DNA of 64,000 bases, taken from positions 6,576,501 through 6,640,500 of the forward strand of contig NZ_CP120683.1 of the NCBI RefSeq assembly GCF_030506325.1, in the 5' to 3' direction. Each line of letters starts with the position of its first letter. The first letter of the stretch is position 1. Positions 26,568 through 34,395 of the stretch are shown here, one piece after another. The stretch is from Tunicatimonas pelagia (GTDB lineage Bacteria; Bacteroidota; Bacteroidia; Cytophagales; Cyclobacteriaceae). The notes below the pieces were generated by a model. That model had not been told where the DNA came from. It searched no databases and saw only the letters and a list, made by a program, of their open reading frames with translations. Made by a program: the position numbers and the translations under genes.

Positions 26568-27779
26568 ATGTCCAATAACATTCATCAGATTACATTGCTT
26601 GGCACCGGATTGATTGGCGACTTCTACGTTGCTAGCCTCTACCAACACCGGGGACGGGAAGTCGTCCAGTCAGTGTACTCTCGATCGGAAGATCGGGTAA
26701 AGGAATTTGCTAAAAAGTGGAATGTTCCCACCACCTACACCGATATTCAGCAGGCGGTACAAGACGATCAAAGTGATACTGTCATTGTCGCTTTACCTAA
26801 TCACTTGCACAAAGAAGCAATTCTGGCAGCGGTTGCAGCGGGGAAGAATATCCTATGTACCAAACCCTTAGCCATGAATGGGGCGGAGGCACTGGAAATT
26901 CTGCAAGCAGTAGAAAAAGCTGGTGTCTTTCACGGCTATCTGGAAGATTTAGTGTATACGCCCAAAACACTAAAAGCCCAACAAGCTGTCGAGCGAGGAG
27001 CAGTAGGGCAGGTGCTCTGGACTCGCTCGCGGGAAGCCCATCCTGGTCCGCACAGTGATTGGTTTTGGAATCCCGAATACTCGGGCGGTGGGGCGATCAT
27101 TGACATGGGTTGTCACTGCATTGAGATAGGACGAAACTTTGTAGGGAAGGATGTAAAACCCCTAGAAGTGATGTGCTGGGCGGATACGTTGGTTAAACCC
27201 ATCGAGGCTGAGGATCACGCGGTAGGCTTAGTCCGCTACGAAACTGGGGCGGTCACCCAGTTTGAAGTTAGTTGGGCTTTCCGAGGAGGAATGGATTTAC
27301 GCGATGAAGTCTCCGGTACCGAAGGAACCATCCGTATTGATCATTTCTTACGAACGGGCTACGAACTGTTTACTTCGGTCGGGATGCAGGGCTACGTAGC
27401 CGAAAAAGCTGAACAAGAAACGGGCTGGCTCTTTCCGGTGGGCGACGAGATTCATGCGCTGGGTTACACCCACATGTTCACTGATATGTTTAACGCGATG
27501 GACGACCAGCAGTCGCCAATGGAAAGCTTCTACGATGGCTACGTCGTCAACGCCATTATGGATGCCAGCTACAAGTCCGCCAAAAGTAAACAGTGGGAAC
27601 CAGTTGAATTACCCGAATGGCGCGGTAATACCGAAGGAAGCCAGCCACTGGGGGCGAAAGAGTATGATGAATCGCACTGGCTAATTAAAGAAGAACACTT
27701 GCCCGATGGTCGGAAGAAAGTTATCTTAAAGGAGAAAGACAGCGGAAAAATTATTGAAAAACAAACGAACCCATCATGA
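26568..27779 (+). CDS. Gfo/Idh/MocA family oxidoreductase
   Basis: 403 residues. An N-terminal Rossmann fold has LLGTGLIGDFY. CTKPLAM stands at the place of the usual EKP motif. DMGCHCIEIGR carries the catalytic-site residues, and a C-terminal alpha/beta domain follows. Family members oxidise or reduce sugars and cyclitols using NAD(P). The stop overlaps the next start by 4 bp (ATGA), so the dioxygenase is translationally coupled. The start is preceded by an unusual 7-bp tandem repeat rather than a clear ribosome-binding site. Confidence 0.93.
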   Translation: MSNNIHQITLLGTGLIGDFYVASLYQHRGREVVQSVYSRSEDRVKEFAKKWNVPTTYTDIQQAVQDDQSDTVIVALPNHLHKEAILAAVAAGKNILCTKPLAMNGAEALEILQAVEKAGVFHGYLEDLVYTPKTLKAQQAVERGAVGQVLWTRSREAHPGPHSDWFWNPEYSGGGAIIDMGCHCIEIGRNFVGKDVKPLEVMCWADTLVKPIEAEDHAVGLVRYETGAVTQFEVSWAFRGGMDLRDEVSGTEGTIRIDHFLRTGYELFTSVGMQGYVAEKAEQETGWLFPVGDEIHALGYTHMFTDMFNAMDDQQSPMESFYDGYVVNAIMDASYKSAKSKQWEPVELPEWRGNTEGSQPLGAKEYDESHWLIKEEHLPDGRKKVILKEKDSGKIIEKQTNPS

Positions 27780-28609
27780 GCACTTTTTCACCATTCACCC
27801 ACCAACACCTAGCTGATTTTGAACGCGACGGCTATGTTATTATCAAAGACTTTTTCACACCGGAGGAAGCTAACCTCATTTACCAAACTTCGACTGAAGA
27901 TAAGGTGATTAATGAGAAATCATTTGACTTTAATGATAGTCAAGGCCTGCGAACCAAGCTGGCGTTGTGGTACACACCTCAAGATGATATCTACGGACTC
28001 TACAGCCGCTCGGCTCGTATGGTAGAGGCGGCTGAAATGATTCTGGACGGTACGGTCGGGCATTATCATTCCAAATTGATGCAGAAAGAGCCTAAAAAGG
28101 GTGGAGCCTGGGAGTGGCATCAGGACTACGGCTATTGGTATAATAATGGGTTTCTGTACCCGGAGATGGTGAGCATTATGTTGGCTTTAACTGAGGCCAC
28201 GAAAGAAAACGGCTGTATGCAAGTGCTAAAAGGCACGCACCGCATGGGTCGGGTAGAGCATAATATTACCGGAGAGCAAGTAGGTGCCCACATGGAAAAA
28301 GTTGAGGAAGCTATGAAGCAACACGAACTGGTATACGTAGAGCTTCAGCCCGGTGATGCACTCTTCTTTCACTGCAACTTGCTGCACCGTTCCAATGCTA
28401 ACCTCAGCGATCATTCCCGTTGGTCATTAATTTCGGTTTACAATAAAGTTACTAACAAGCCCTACAAAGACGAACCTGCTTCTTGCTACACTCCCATTGA
28501 AAAAGTAACCGATGACGCACTACTGAAATCCGGGAAGAAAGGCATTGCCTCCGGTGCTGACTTCTTGTCTAAAGATAAAGATACTGAGTTCAAGGAAGAG
28601 ATACATTAA
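27776..28609 (+). CDS. Phytanoyl-CoA dioxygenase (PhyH) family protein
   Basis: 277 residues of the Fe(II)/2-oxoglutarate oxygenase family. The HxD iron ligands are in EWHQDYGYWYNNG and the distal His with its Arg in LLHRSNANLSDHSRW. It is coupled to the Gfo/Idh gene and closed by a terminator. Bacterial PhyH proteins beside Gfo/Idh genes are common in Bacteroidota catabolic clusters, but the substrate is unknown. Confidence 0.92.
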   Translation: MSTFSPFTHQHLADFERDGYVIIKDFFTPEEANLIYQTSTEDKVINEKSFDFNDSQGLRTKLALWYTPQDDIYGLYSRSARMVEAAEMILDGTVGHYHSKLMQKEPKKGGAWEWHQDYGYWYNNGFLYPEMVSIMLALTEATKENGCMQVLKGTHRMGRVEHNITGEQVGAHMEKVEEAMKQHELVYVELQPGDALFFHCNLLHRSNANLSDHSRWSLISVYNKVTNKPYKDEPASCYTPIEKVTDDALLKSGKKGIASGADFLSKDKDTEFKEEIH

Positions 28610-28615
28610 CAACTA

Positions 28616-28646
28616 GACCTCCAAAGTTTCTGAAATTTTGGAGGTC
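28616..28646 (+). terminator. Terminator after PhyH gene
   Basis: GACCTCCAAA and TTTGGAGGTC form a perfect 10-bp stem with further pairing in the loop, ending in a short T-rich tail, seven bases after the stop codon. Confidence 0.75.
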
Positions 28647-28660
28647 TTATATAGACGAAT

Positions 28661-29380
28661 ATGAAAATGATTCTTAACAAGTTCTCACTGCTTATCATTA
28701 TTATTTTAGTGAGTAGTCAAATTATGTTGGCTCAGCAAACCGTACACCAGTCTGAAGAAGCAGGTTTGCAGTACCTGAAATACCTTCCTCAAGATTATGA
28801 ATCGGTTAGTGACCAAGAATTTCCACTCCTGCTATTCTTGCACGGTGGGGGAGAAACTGGTGATAATATTGAGCTGGTAAAAAAGCACGGGCCACCCAAG
28901 CTAATTGAGCGGGGTAAGCAGTTTCCGTTTATTATCATTTCCCCGCAAAACCCCGAGAATAAACTATGGAATGATGCGGCTCTGAAACAGTTGCTAGACG
29001 AAGTGATTGCTAACCATCGAGTAGACTTGAGTCGGGTGTATCTGACCGGGTTGAGCCGGGGTGGCTTCGGCGCCTGGCGAATGGGAATTCAGTATCCCGA
29101 TATGTTTGCGGCCATTGTGCCTATCTGCGGAGGAGGTACCCCCAGTTACGCTCAGTGGCTGAAAGATGTACCTGTTTGGGCGTTTCACGGAGCGAAAGAC
29201 CAAGTCATTCCCCTGTCTCGAACCGTGGCAATGGTAGAAGCTCTTCAGCGAGCCAAAGGCAATGTAAAGCTGACGACCTATCCCGAAGCCGGACACGACT
29301 CTTGGACAAAGACCTATAACAATCCAGCCGTATTTGACTGGCTACTTTCCCACCGAACACCTGGAAAAGATAATCAGTAG
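28661..29380 (+). CDS. Exported alpha/beta hydrolase, PHB-depolymerase/feruloyl esterase type
   Basis: 239 residues with a signal peptide ending near SQIMLAQQ. The oxyanion region reads LLFLHGGGETGDN. The nucleophile elbow is GLSRGGFGAWR. The catalytic His is in EAGHDSWTKTY, and the acid is probably the Asp of HGAKDQVIPL. Length and fold match Bacteroidota esterases of the dienelactone-hydrolase/prolyl-oligopeptidase type. It lies after the terminator of the PhyH operon, so it likely has its own promoter. It may deacylate plant or algal polysaccharides. Confidence 0.9.
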   Translation: MKMILNKFSLLIIIILVSSQIMLAQQTVHQSEEAGLQYLKYLPQDYESVSDQEFPLLLFLHGGGETGDNIELVKKHGPPKLIERGKQFPFIIISPQNPENKLWNDAALKQLLDEVIANHRVDLSRVYLTGLSRGGFGAWRMGIQYPDMFAAIVPICGGGTPSYAQWLKDVPVWAFHGAKDQVIPLSRTVAMVEALQRAKGNVKLTTYPEAGHDSWTKTYNNPAVFDWLLSHRTPGKDNQ

Positions 29381-29552
29381 GCTAAGTAAGCATTGAAGCA
29401 GTTGAGATAGAGCAAGCGATTGTGATTCAGGATTCTCGGTAGTAGTCTACTAAACCTAACAGCCATAAGCTATATCAGTGATCTGCTGGTTTAACTACTT
29501 GCCTGAAGTCTGATGGGTTGGTGATAAAGCTAGAGGTAGGGGAGAATTAGTT

Positions 29553-31012
29553 AGTCAACCCTGAAGAAGTCTCATATTCGCATCTGCTGCATTCATCAGA
29601 GTGTAAATCCACCGTTGCAGCCAGTGGACAAAAATGGTGTTTTGCTTTCTGATCCAACTTTTCAGATTGAAGGCCATAGCCGCTAGATTGAGATTGATTT
29701 CATCGCCCAAAAAGCTCTTGAGATAGTTTCTTTCTAATCGGAAACCTTGTTTGGTGTGACCAATGACTGGCTCAATAGCCGCTCGGCGACGGAACTTCTT
29801 TCTAGTTTTCTGTTTCTGATAATTATTTCTATGTTTTTTAGCTTTGGGAATACTGATCTGCGTGGAGCCGACCCTAGCCTTACCCCGATAGCCTCGGTCG
29901 CAAATACCCTCTTTGGGACGTTGCCCAGAAGCGCGTTCGACGGCATTTAGTGTCTCTTCCAGGGTGTGACTGTCATGGGGATTCCCCTTGAAGCTGGCTA
30001 CCCCGACAATTAAATTACTTTCTTTGGTCAAGGCCAGGGATGCTTTACTGCCAAACTCGTATTTCTTCGCTACTTTGCCTTTGATGATGCAAGCTACATC
30101 AGGTTCGTGTAGGCTGTAGATTTTGTTTTTATCTGTGCGCTGTTGTTTAATGACTCGTTCAAAACGCTTCAATACATTCCGATGGTAGGCTAATGAGCCA
30201 GTAGGAAGCTTACGGCGCAACTCTCGGATGAGTCGCCCGGCAATGGTTTTCAGGCTACGTAAGGAAGACCTAGCTTTCTTGCGGTTCTTAGGGTGGGTCG
30301 CAAAACGTTGATTGAGTAGGTGTGACTTGACCACTCTTCGGTAGGATTGTCGCAGTTGAATACCTTCTTTGGAAGCTATCTTGCGACACTTATCAATCAC
30401 CCTAACTGCTAACTTGGCATCTGTGGGATACGTAATGTTCTTCTCTTGGACAGTCGTGTCAATGAGCACCTGATCTACTTTTCGCACTGCTTCGGGATGA
30501 ATATGCAGCGAATAGGACAGTAATTTTTCAGCCCCTTCTTTACCGATACGTTTTCGGAAGTAGACCAGATCAGTAGGATGGCAAGGCGCTTCCCACTGAA
30601 AAGTAGCCATGCCACAGAAAAATTGGTAATACGGATTCTCGCACCAACGTTCTACCAAGACTTCATCACTGAGATTTTCTAACTGCTTCAACATCAGCAG
30701 CCCGACCATTAATCGTATTGGTTTGGCCGGTTGCCCTAGCTTAGAATAGTAGCCTTCAAAGTCCTTCTCAATAGCAGCCCAAGGTAGTCGCTGAGCTAAT
30801 TGATACAGGCGATTGTTCGGATTAAGGCAATCAATCAAATCAGTAGTAAACAGTGACGTTTGCTGCTGGTTAGGCGAGTCGCTTTTCATAAATATTGCAA
30901 GCTTTTGAAGCAAGGTAAGCAGAAACTGGCAAATTTAATGAGCTTTGTTGCGTCATTTTATGTCGCATTTTATTTGATAATCAATTCTTTAGATACTTCT
31001 TCAGGGTTGACT
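29553..31012 (-). mobile_element. Intact IS5-family insertion sequence (IS1478-like)
   Basis: 1460 bp bounded by perfect 18-bp terminal inverted repeats AGTCAACCCTGAAGAAGT (29553-29570 and complement at 30995-31012). A 4-bp target duplication AGTT flanks it at 29549-29552 and 31013-31016. One transposase gene fills it. The right end lies 29 bp before the ATG at 31042, so the insertion replaced the native upstream region of that gene. Confidence 0.95.
29555..30889 (-). CDS. IS5-family transposase
   Basis: 444 residues from the ATG at 30889; an upstream TTG at 30913 is less likely. The N-terminal DUF772-type region contains KPIRLMVGLLMLKQLENLSDE and ENPYYQFFCG. The DDE residues appear in VLIDTTVQEK, GICDRGYRGKA and AAIEPVIGHTK. 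The architecture resembles IS1478-type enzymes. The stop codon (complement of 29555-29557) lies inside the left terminal inverted repeat. No frameshift is seen, so the element should be able to move. Confidence 0.95.
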   Translation of the reverse strand: MKSDSPNQQQTSLFTTDLIDCLNPNNRLYQLAQRLPWAAIEKDFEGYYSKLGQPAKPIRLMVGLLMLKQLENLSDEVLVERWCENPYYQFFCGMATFQWEAPCHPTDLVYFRKRIGKEGAEKLLSYSLHIHPEAVRKVDQVLIDTTVQEKNITYPTDAKLAVRVIDKCRKIASKEGIQLRQSYRRVVKSHLLNQRFATHPKNRKKARSSLRSLKTIAGRLIRELRRKLPTGSLAYHRNVLKRFERVIKQQRTDKNKIYSLHEPDVACIIKGKVAKKYEFGSKASLALTKESNLIVGVASFKGNPHDSHTLEETLNAVERASGQRPKEGICDRGYRGKARVGSTQISIPKAKKHRNNYQKQKTRKKFRRRAAIEPVIGHTKQGFRLERNYLKSFLGDEINLNLAAMAFNLKSWIRKQNTIFVHWLQRWIYTLMNAADANMRLLQG

Positions 31013-31041
31013 AGTTAACTTTCTGGCAGAAATAAATAATC

Positions 31042-31845
31042 ATGAAAAGGAAAACGCTACTTTGGGTACTTACTTCGCTTACAGTAGTACTATACATGCC
31101 ACTTCAGGGATATTCTCAGCTTCCAGAAGTAACTCTTACGGATACTACCAGGGTATGGAGAACTGGTTTTTACATGGGGCTTCATGCTCAGACCATTGAT
31201 GTAGATAACCTCAATGCGATGCTTCAGCAAGCTAACCAGCCTACACTTTTGCCTGATATGGCTGGTGCCGCACTTGGCTTTACTATGCGCCACCGCGATC
31301 AAAACTCCTACAGTCGTTCTCAACTTACCTATTTTACCCTCCTCGACAATCTTGAGAATGATAATCTGCGCGAATCCAGAGTAAATTATTGGGAGCTATC
31401 CGTAACCGGAAATTATGACGTAATCCCCAGTCAGAAATGGTTGGTCTACCCGTATTTAGGTTTTGGAGTTGGACTGAGTTTTCTCCGAGTATCGGAAGTG
31501 ATAAGTGGTACTTCTTTTCAAGGGAGCTTAAATAACCTAAATACAGCTGATTTGGAAATCAAGCAATACATGACTGATGCCATGGTAAATGGTACGGCGG
31601 GGGTTGGGGTGGAACGCCGATTTGTGTTTCCGGGCACCTTAGGTTTTATAGGTATCAGTGGTGGATACAAAATAAGCGAGCGGGAAGATTGGCAACTGCG
31701 GGGTACGTCATATACGCTGGATGATAGCCCTAATTTTCGTGCTAACGGTTGGGTATTTGAATTAAGGTTTCGTTTTGAGTACGATCCAACTATTAAACCT
31801 GAGCAAGCGAGAGAGCCTCAAGGGTTATTTAAACTATTTCAATAG
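31042..31845 (+). CDS. Outer membrane beta-barrel protein
   Basis: 267 residues with a signal peptide ending near GYSQ. Alternating strands fit an 8- to 10-strand barrel, for example YWELSVTGNYDV, YPYLGFGVGLSFL and FVFPGTLGFIGISGGYK. The end FELRFRFEY is strand-like, followed by a short tail. Specific function is unknown. The IS5-family element sits 29 bp upstream, so expression may be lost or may depend on the IS. Confidence 0.8.
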   Translation: MKRKTLLWVLTSLTVVLYMPLQGYSQLPEVTLTDTTRVWRTGFYMGLHAQTIDVDNLNAMLQQANQPTLLPDMAGAALGFTMRHRDQNSYSRSQLTYFTLLDNLENDNLRESRVNYWELSVTGNYDVIPSQKWLVYPYLGFGVGLSFLRVSEVISGTSFQGSLNNLNTADLEIKQYMTDAMVNGTAGVGVERRFVFPGTLGFIGISGGYKISEREDWQLRGTSYTLDDSPNFRANGWVFELRFRFEYDPTIKPEQAREPQGLFKLFQ

Positions 31846-31905
31846 TCGCGCAGTGTGGCTTACTACGTCCATTGGATAGATGACTGCTTTTTGCTTACTT
31901 AGCGT

Positions 31906-32238
31906 ATGCAACACCTCAGATATTGCTTGCCAGCTATCTTCATTAGTCTATGTTCTTGTCTCTCACCGAGTGAGGTGCCCGAAGAGCCTCAGCAGCTTTC
32001 TTATAATGTAGTCATTTTTCTGATTGATGATCTAGGTTGGACAGATTTAAGCTGCTACGGTAGTGATCTGTACGAAACCTCTAGCATTAATCGGTTAGCT
32101 GATGAGGGCGTAAAATTTAACAATGCACATTGGTGTTCCGATAGCAATAGAACAGAAATGAGTTACTGTGGGACGGATCCGTGGCGCGGCGTCAAGCTTT
32201 CATATCACACCTTATACGAAGTATTTACGTACTTCTGA
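31906..32238 (+). pseudogene. Truncated sulfatase fragment
   Basis: Encodes a lipoprotein signal and the first ~75 residues of a sulfatase (VVIFLIDDLGWTDLSCYG), then diverges into unrelated sequence and stops at residue 110 before any CxPxR site, so it cannot be active. A 122-bp block (31957-32078) is identical to 47592-47713 of the intact sulfatase, while both flanks of the block are diverged. Confidence 0.88.
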
Positions 32239-32294
32239 AAAAGTTTGAATTAGATTTCAAGATTGGCTTTATTCACTTCTGTACCTTTCCCCCT

Positions 32295-32700
32295 TTAAAA
32301 ATCGGTTTGCTCTAACACAATTGATTGAGGCGGTTCAGCCATAAAGGTCAGATATTTGTCCCAATGCTTTTTACCCAGTTCTTCGCCATATTCCAAATTC
32401 AAAAATTTTGGAATGTCATAATTGGTCTTCGGATAGCTGCGCTTTTTTCATTTCACTTTCACTGTTGTACAATGCGGAATAAAGCACATCTTTTATCCAA
32501 GTATCAAATTCTTCTCGCGCTTCATTCTTCACTTTGACTATGACAATCAATACTTTATCATTCGTTTTTGCCCGGGTAGATTCTTTATCTTTTTCAATCC
32601 ATGGTTGAAGCTCTTCGCTGCTGGCCATATCAACATCTTGGCAATGGACAGTTAGATTCCAAAGAAACAGAAGGCTTACAATTAGCATGGTTGGTTTCAT
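32295..32700 (-). pseudogene. Small exported protein gene with frameshift at a homopolymer
   Basis: The first frame encodes 94 residues with a signal peptide (NLTVHCQ) and stops at 32416. Removing one base from the A6 run (T6 at 32443-32448 on plus) reads on as KKRSYPKTNYDIPKFLNLEY to a natural-looking end at 32295, giving about 134 residues. No family was recognised. It may be a pseudogene, a phase-variable gene, or a sequencing error. Confidence 0.7.
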
Positions 32701-32838
32701 TATTTTGAATGTTAGGTTAGTAAATTAATTGATTGATTTTTGATTTCTATTTTTATAGAAGCAAGCGACCCGGTCACGCGCTGGTTTGAGCCTTAGCAAG
32801 AGACCGGAGTATAATCGTCCTTGTGAGTATCTATCCTT

Positions 32839-33804
32839 TCATTTTTCTCTATAACTCCATACCCAGTTATCCTTTAATTTGTCTACTCTTCCTAGGCCTG
32901 GAAAGTCAAAGTGAAAAGCATTAACTAACATATTTTCTTCATAGGCTAAGTTTAATAATTTCACTCTTGTCTGTTTGGCTTTGTCGTGGTCTAAGTCATA
33001 ATTTGTTCGCCAATCTATTTTCTCTATATGAAGAGGATGCAGAAATGCATCTGACACATATAACAACTGATTTTCTTGCTGTCCTTGGTTTATAACTAGC
33101 GCCATTTGTCCTGGCGTATGTCCCCCGGCCTTTACTGTTTTTATCCCTGGAACCACTTCCATAAAATCTCCTTTTATTAGATTTAAATTTTGGCTTGATA
33201 AAGGGGTAATATTTTTCTCAATGAAAAATTTGAATAAGGGTATTTGGTTATCTGATTTCGATGAATGCCAGTACTCCCATTCTTCTTCTTGTATATGAAA
33301 TCTTGCGTTAGGGTAATTCAATTGCTCTTGATCTGAATATACTCCTCCAATATGATCTGGATGAAAATGGGTTATTATTACATCGGTAATTTCCTCTCTA
33401 TTTATACCTTCTTCTTTCAATAATGAGATTAATTTACCTTTCAGGGGAAATTGGTTATCCCTAAACGTAATTGGTTCATCTGAATAGCCTGAACCTGTAT
33501 CAATTAATATCTTCTTGTCTTCATTTTGCAATAAAACTGCAATAAATGGTGAGGGTATATTTTCGGGGCTTATTTTATATTTCTCCAATGATTCTGCTAA
33601 CTCTCCTTCTTCTGCATTTATAAAATAATCTTCAGCTTGATACTTGAACATTAAATCTCTGAAAATTGTACAATCGAACTCACCTATTTTAAACTCATAT
33701 TTATCCTGATTCATATTACTGTAGATGTCAGTTGGAAATAAATTCGCCAATGGGATTGTGCTTACAAAAGCAGAACTACTGAGTAAGAATTTTCGCCTTC
33801 TCAT
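32839..33804 (-). CDS. Exported metallo-beta-lactamase-fold hydrolase
   Basis: 321 residues. The N-terminus MRRRKFLLSSSAF looks like a Tat or Sec signal. The zinc motif is THFHPDHIGG (HxHxDH), with further ligand regions in KAGGHTPGQM and YVSDAFLHP. The layout resembles quorum-quenching lactonases and related MBL-fold hydrolases, but the substrate is not predictable. It probably shares an operon with the upstream 111-residue gene (105 bp gap) and the frameshifted gene downstream. Base composition is clearly more AT-rich than the core genes, suggesting acquisition. Confidence 0.9.
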   Translation of the reverse strand: MRRRKFLLSSSAFVSTIPLANLFPTDIYSNMNQDKYEFKIGEFDCTIFRDLMFKYQAEDYFINAEEGELAESLEKYKISPENIPSPFIAVLLQNEDKKILIDTGSGYSDEPITFRDNQFPLKGKLISLLKEEGINREEITDVIITHFHPDHIGGVYSDQEQLNYPNARFHIQEEEWEYWHSSKSDNQIPLFKFFIEKNITPLSSQNLNLIKGDFMEVVPGIKTVKAGGHTPGQMALVINQGQQENQLLYVSDAFLHPLHIEKIDWRTNYDLDHDKAKQTRVKLLNLAYEENMLVNAFHFDFPGLGRVDKLKDNWVWSYREK

Positions 33805-33908
33805 TTGATTTATTATATAATATTAGTCCAATTGATAACGACGGTTTTGCCATGCGATTTGCTGACTAAATTGGTCTACAAGTCACTCGCTTCCCACCTT
33901 TTCCCTTT

Positions 33909-34244
33909 CTAAATTTCTACCAATTTTCCTAGTATTTCTTCTGGCGAGGTTGGTTTTCCGCAAATATTTACTTGTTCAAAGTAATTATACCAACCGGCCT
34001 CTTCAACCAAATTCTCAAATTCCATTACTAACTCATCATTTGGGAAATTCCAGATAGCAAAATAATCATAATCTGCTTTCTTGGATGTTTCTTCGTCATT
34101 TTCTCCCCAGCCTACTACCTCAACTCCCTTTTCAGCAAAATGCTGAATTGCGGGGGCTAATTTTGACAAGTAGTTAGCTCTTTCTTCTTTGGATAAACTT
34201 TTCCAACTTTCTTTTACTTTCCATAATTCAACGTAACTTTTCAT
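33909..34244 (-). CDS. Small cytosolic protein, DUF6616-like
   Basis: 111 residues, no signal or membrane segment. It contains YVELWKVKESWKSLS and YDYFAIWNFPNDELVMEFE, which suggest a ferredoxin-like dimeric alpha/beta barrel of the DUF6616 type. The family name is from memory and uncertain. It is upstream of the MBL-fold gene on the same strand. Confidence 0.65.
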   Translation of the reverse strand: MKSYVELWKVKESWKSLSKEERANYLSKLAPAIQHFAEKGVEVVGWGENDEETSKKADYDYFAIWNFPNDELVMEFENLVEEAGWYNYFEQVNICGKPTSPEEILGKLVEI

Positions 34245-34300
34245 AGTTAATTTTTTAGCGTTATTGAATGCTTGGTTTGAATGAATATCTATTGTCTTGT

Positions 34301-34329
34301 CTTTTACTAAACCCGTTGGTTAGTAAAAG
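34301..34329. other. Perfect hairpin upstream of the 111-residue gene
   Basis: CTTTTACTAA and TTAGTAAAAG form a 10-bp perfect stem with a 9-base loop. It lies between the terminator of the large T9SS gene and the next minus-strand start, so it may be a second terminator or a leader structure. Confidence 0.45.
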
Positions 34330-34335
34330 GGTAAA

Positions 34336-34364
34336 ACACCTCAGCCAGAAGCAAGCTGAGGTGT
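34336..34364 (-). terminator. Terminator of the SBBP-repeat gene
   Basis: ACACCTCAGC and GCTGAGGTGT form a perfect 10-bp stem with a 9-base loop, followed on the minus strand by TTTTA. It is 32 bp beyond the stop codon at 34396. Confidence 0.8.
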
Positions 34365-34395
34365 AAGGGGTAGCTAGGTTAGCGACTTCACCAGG

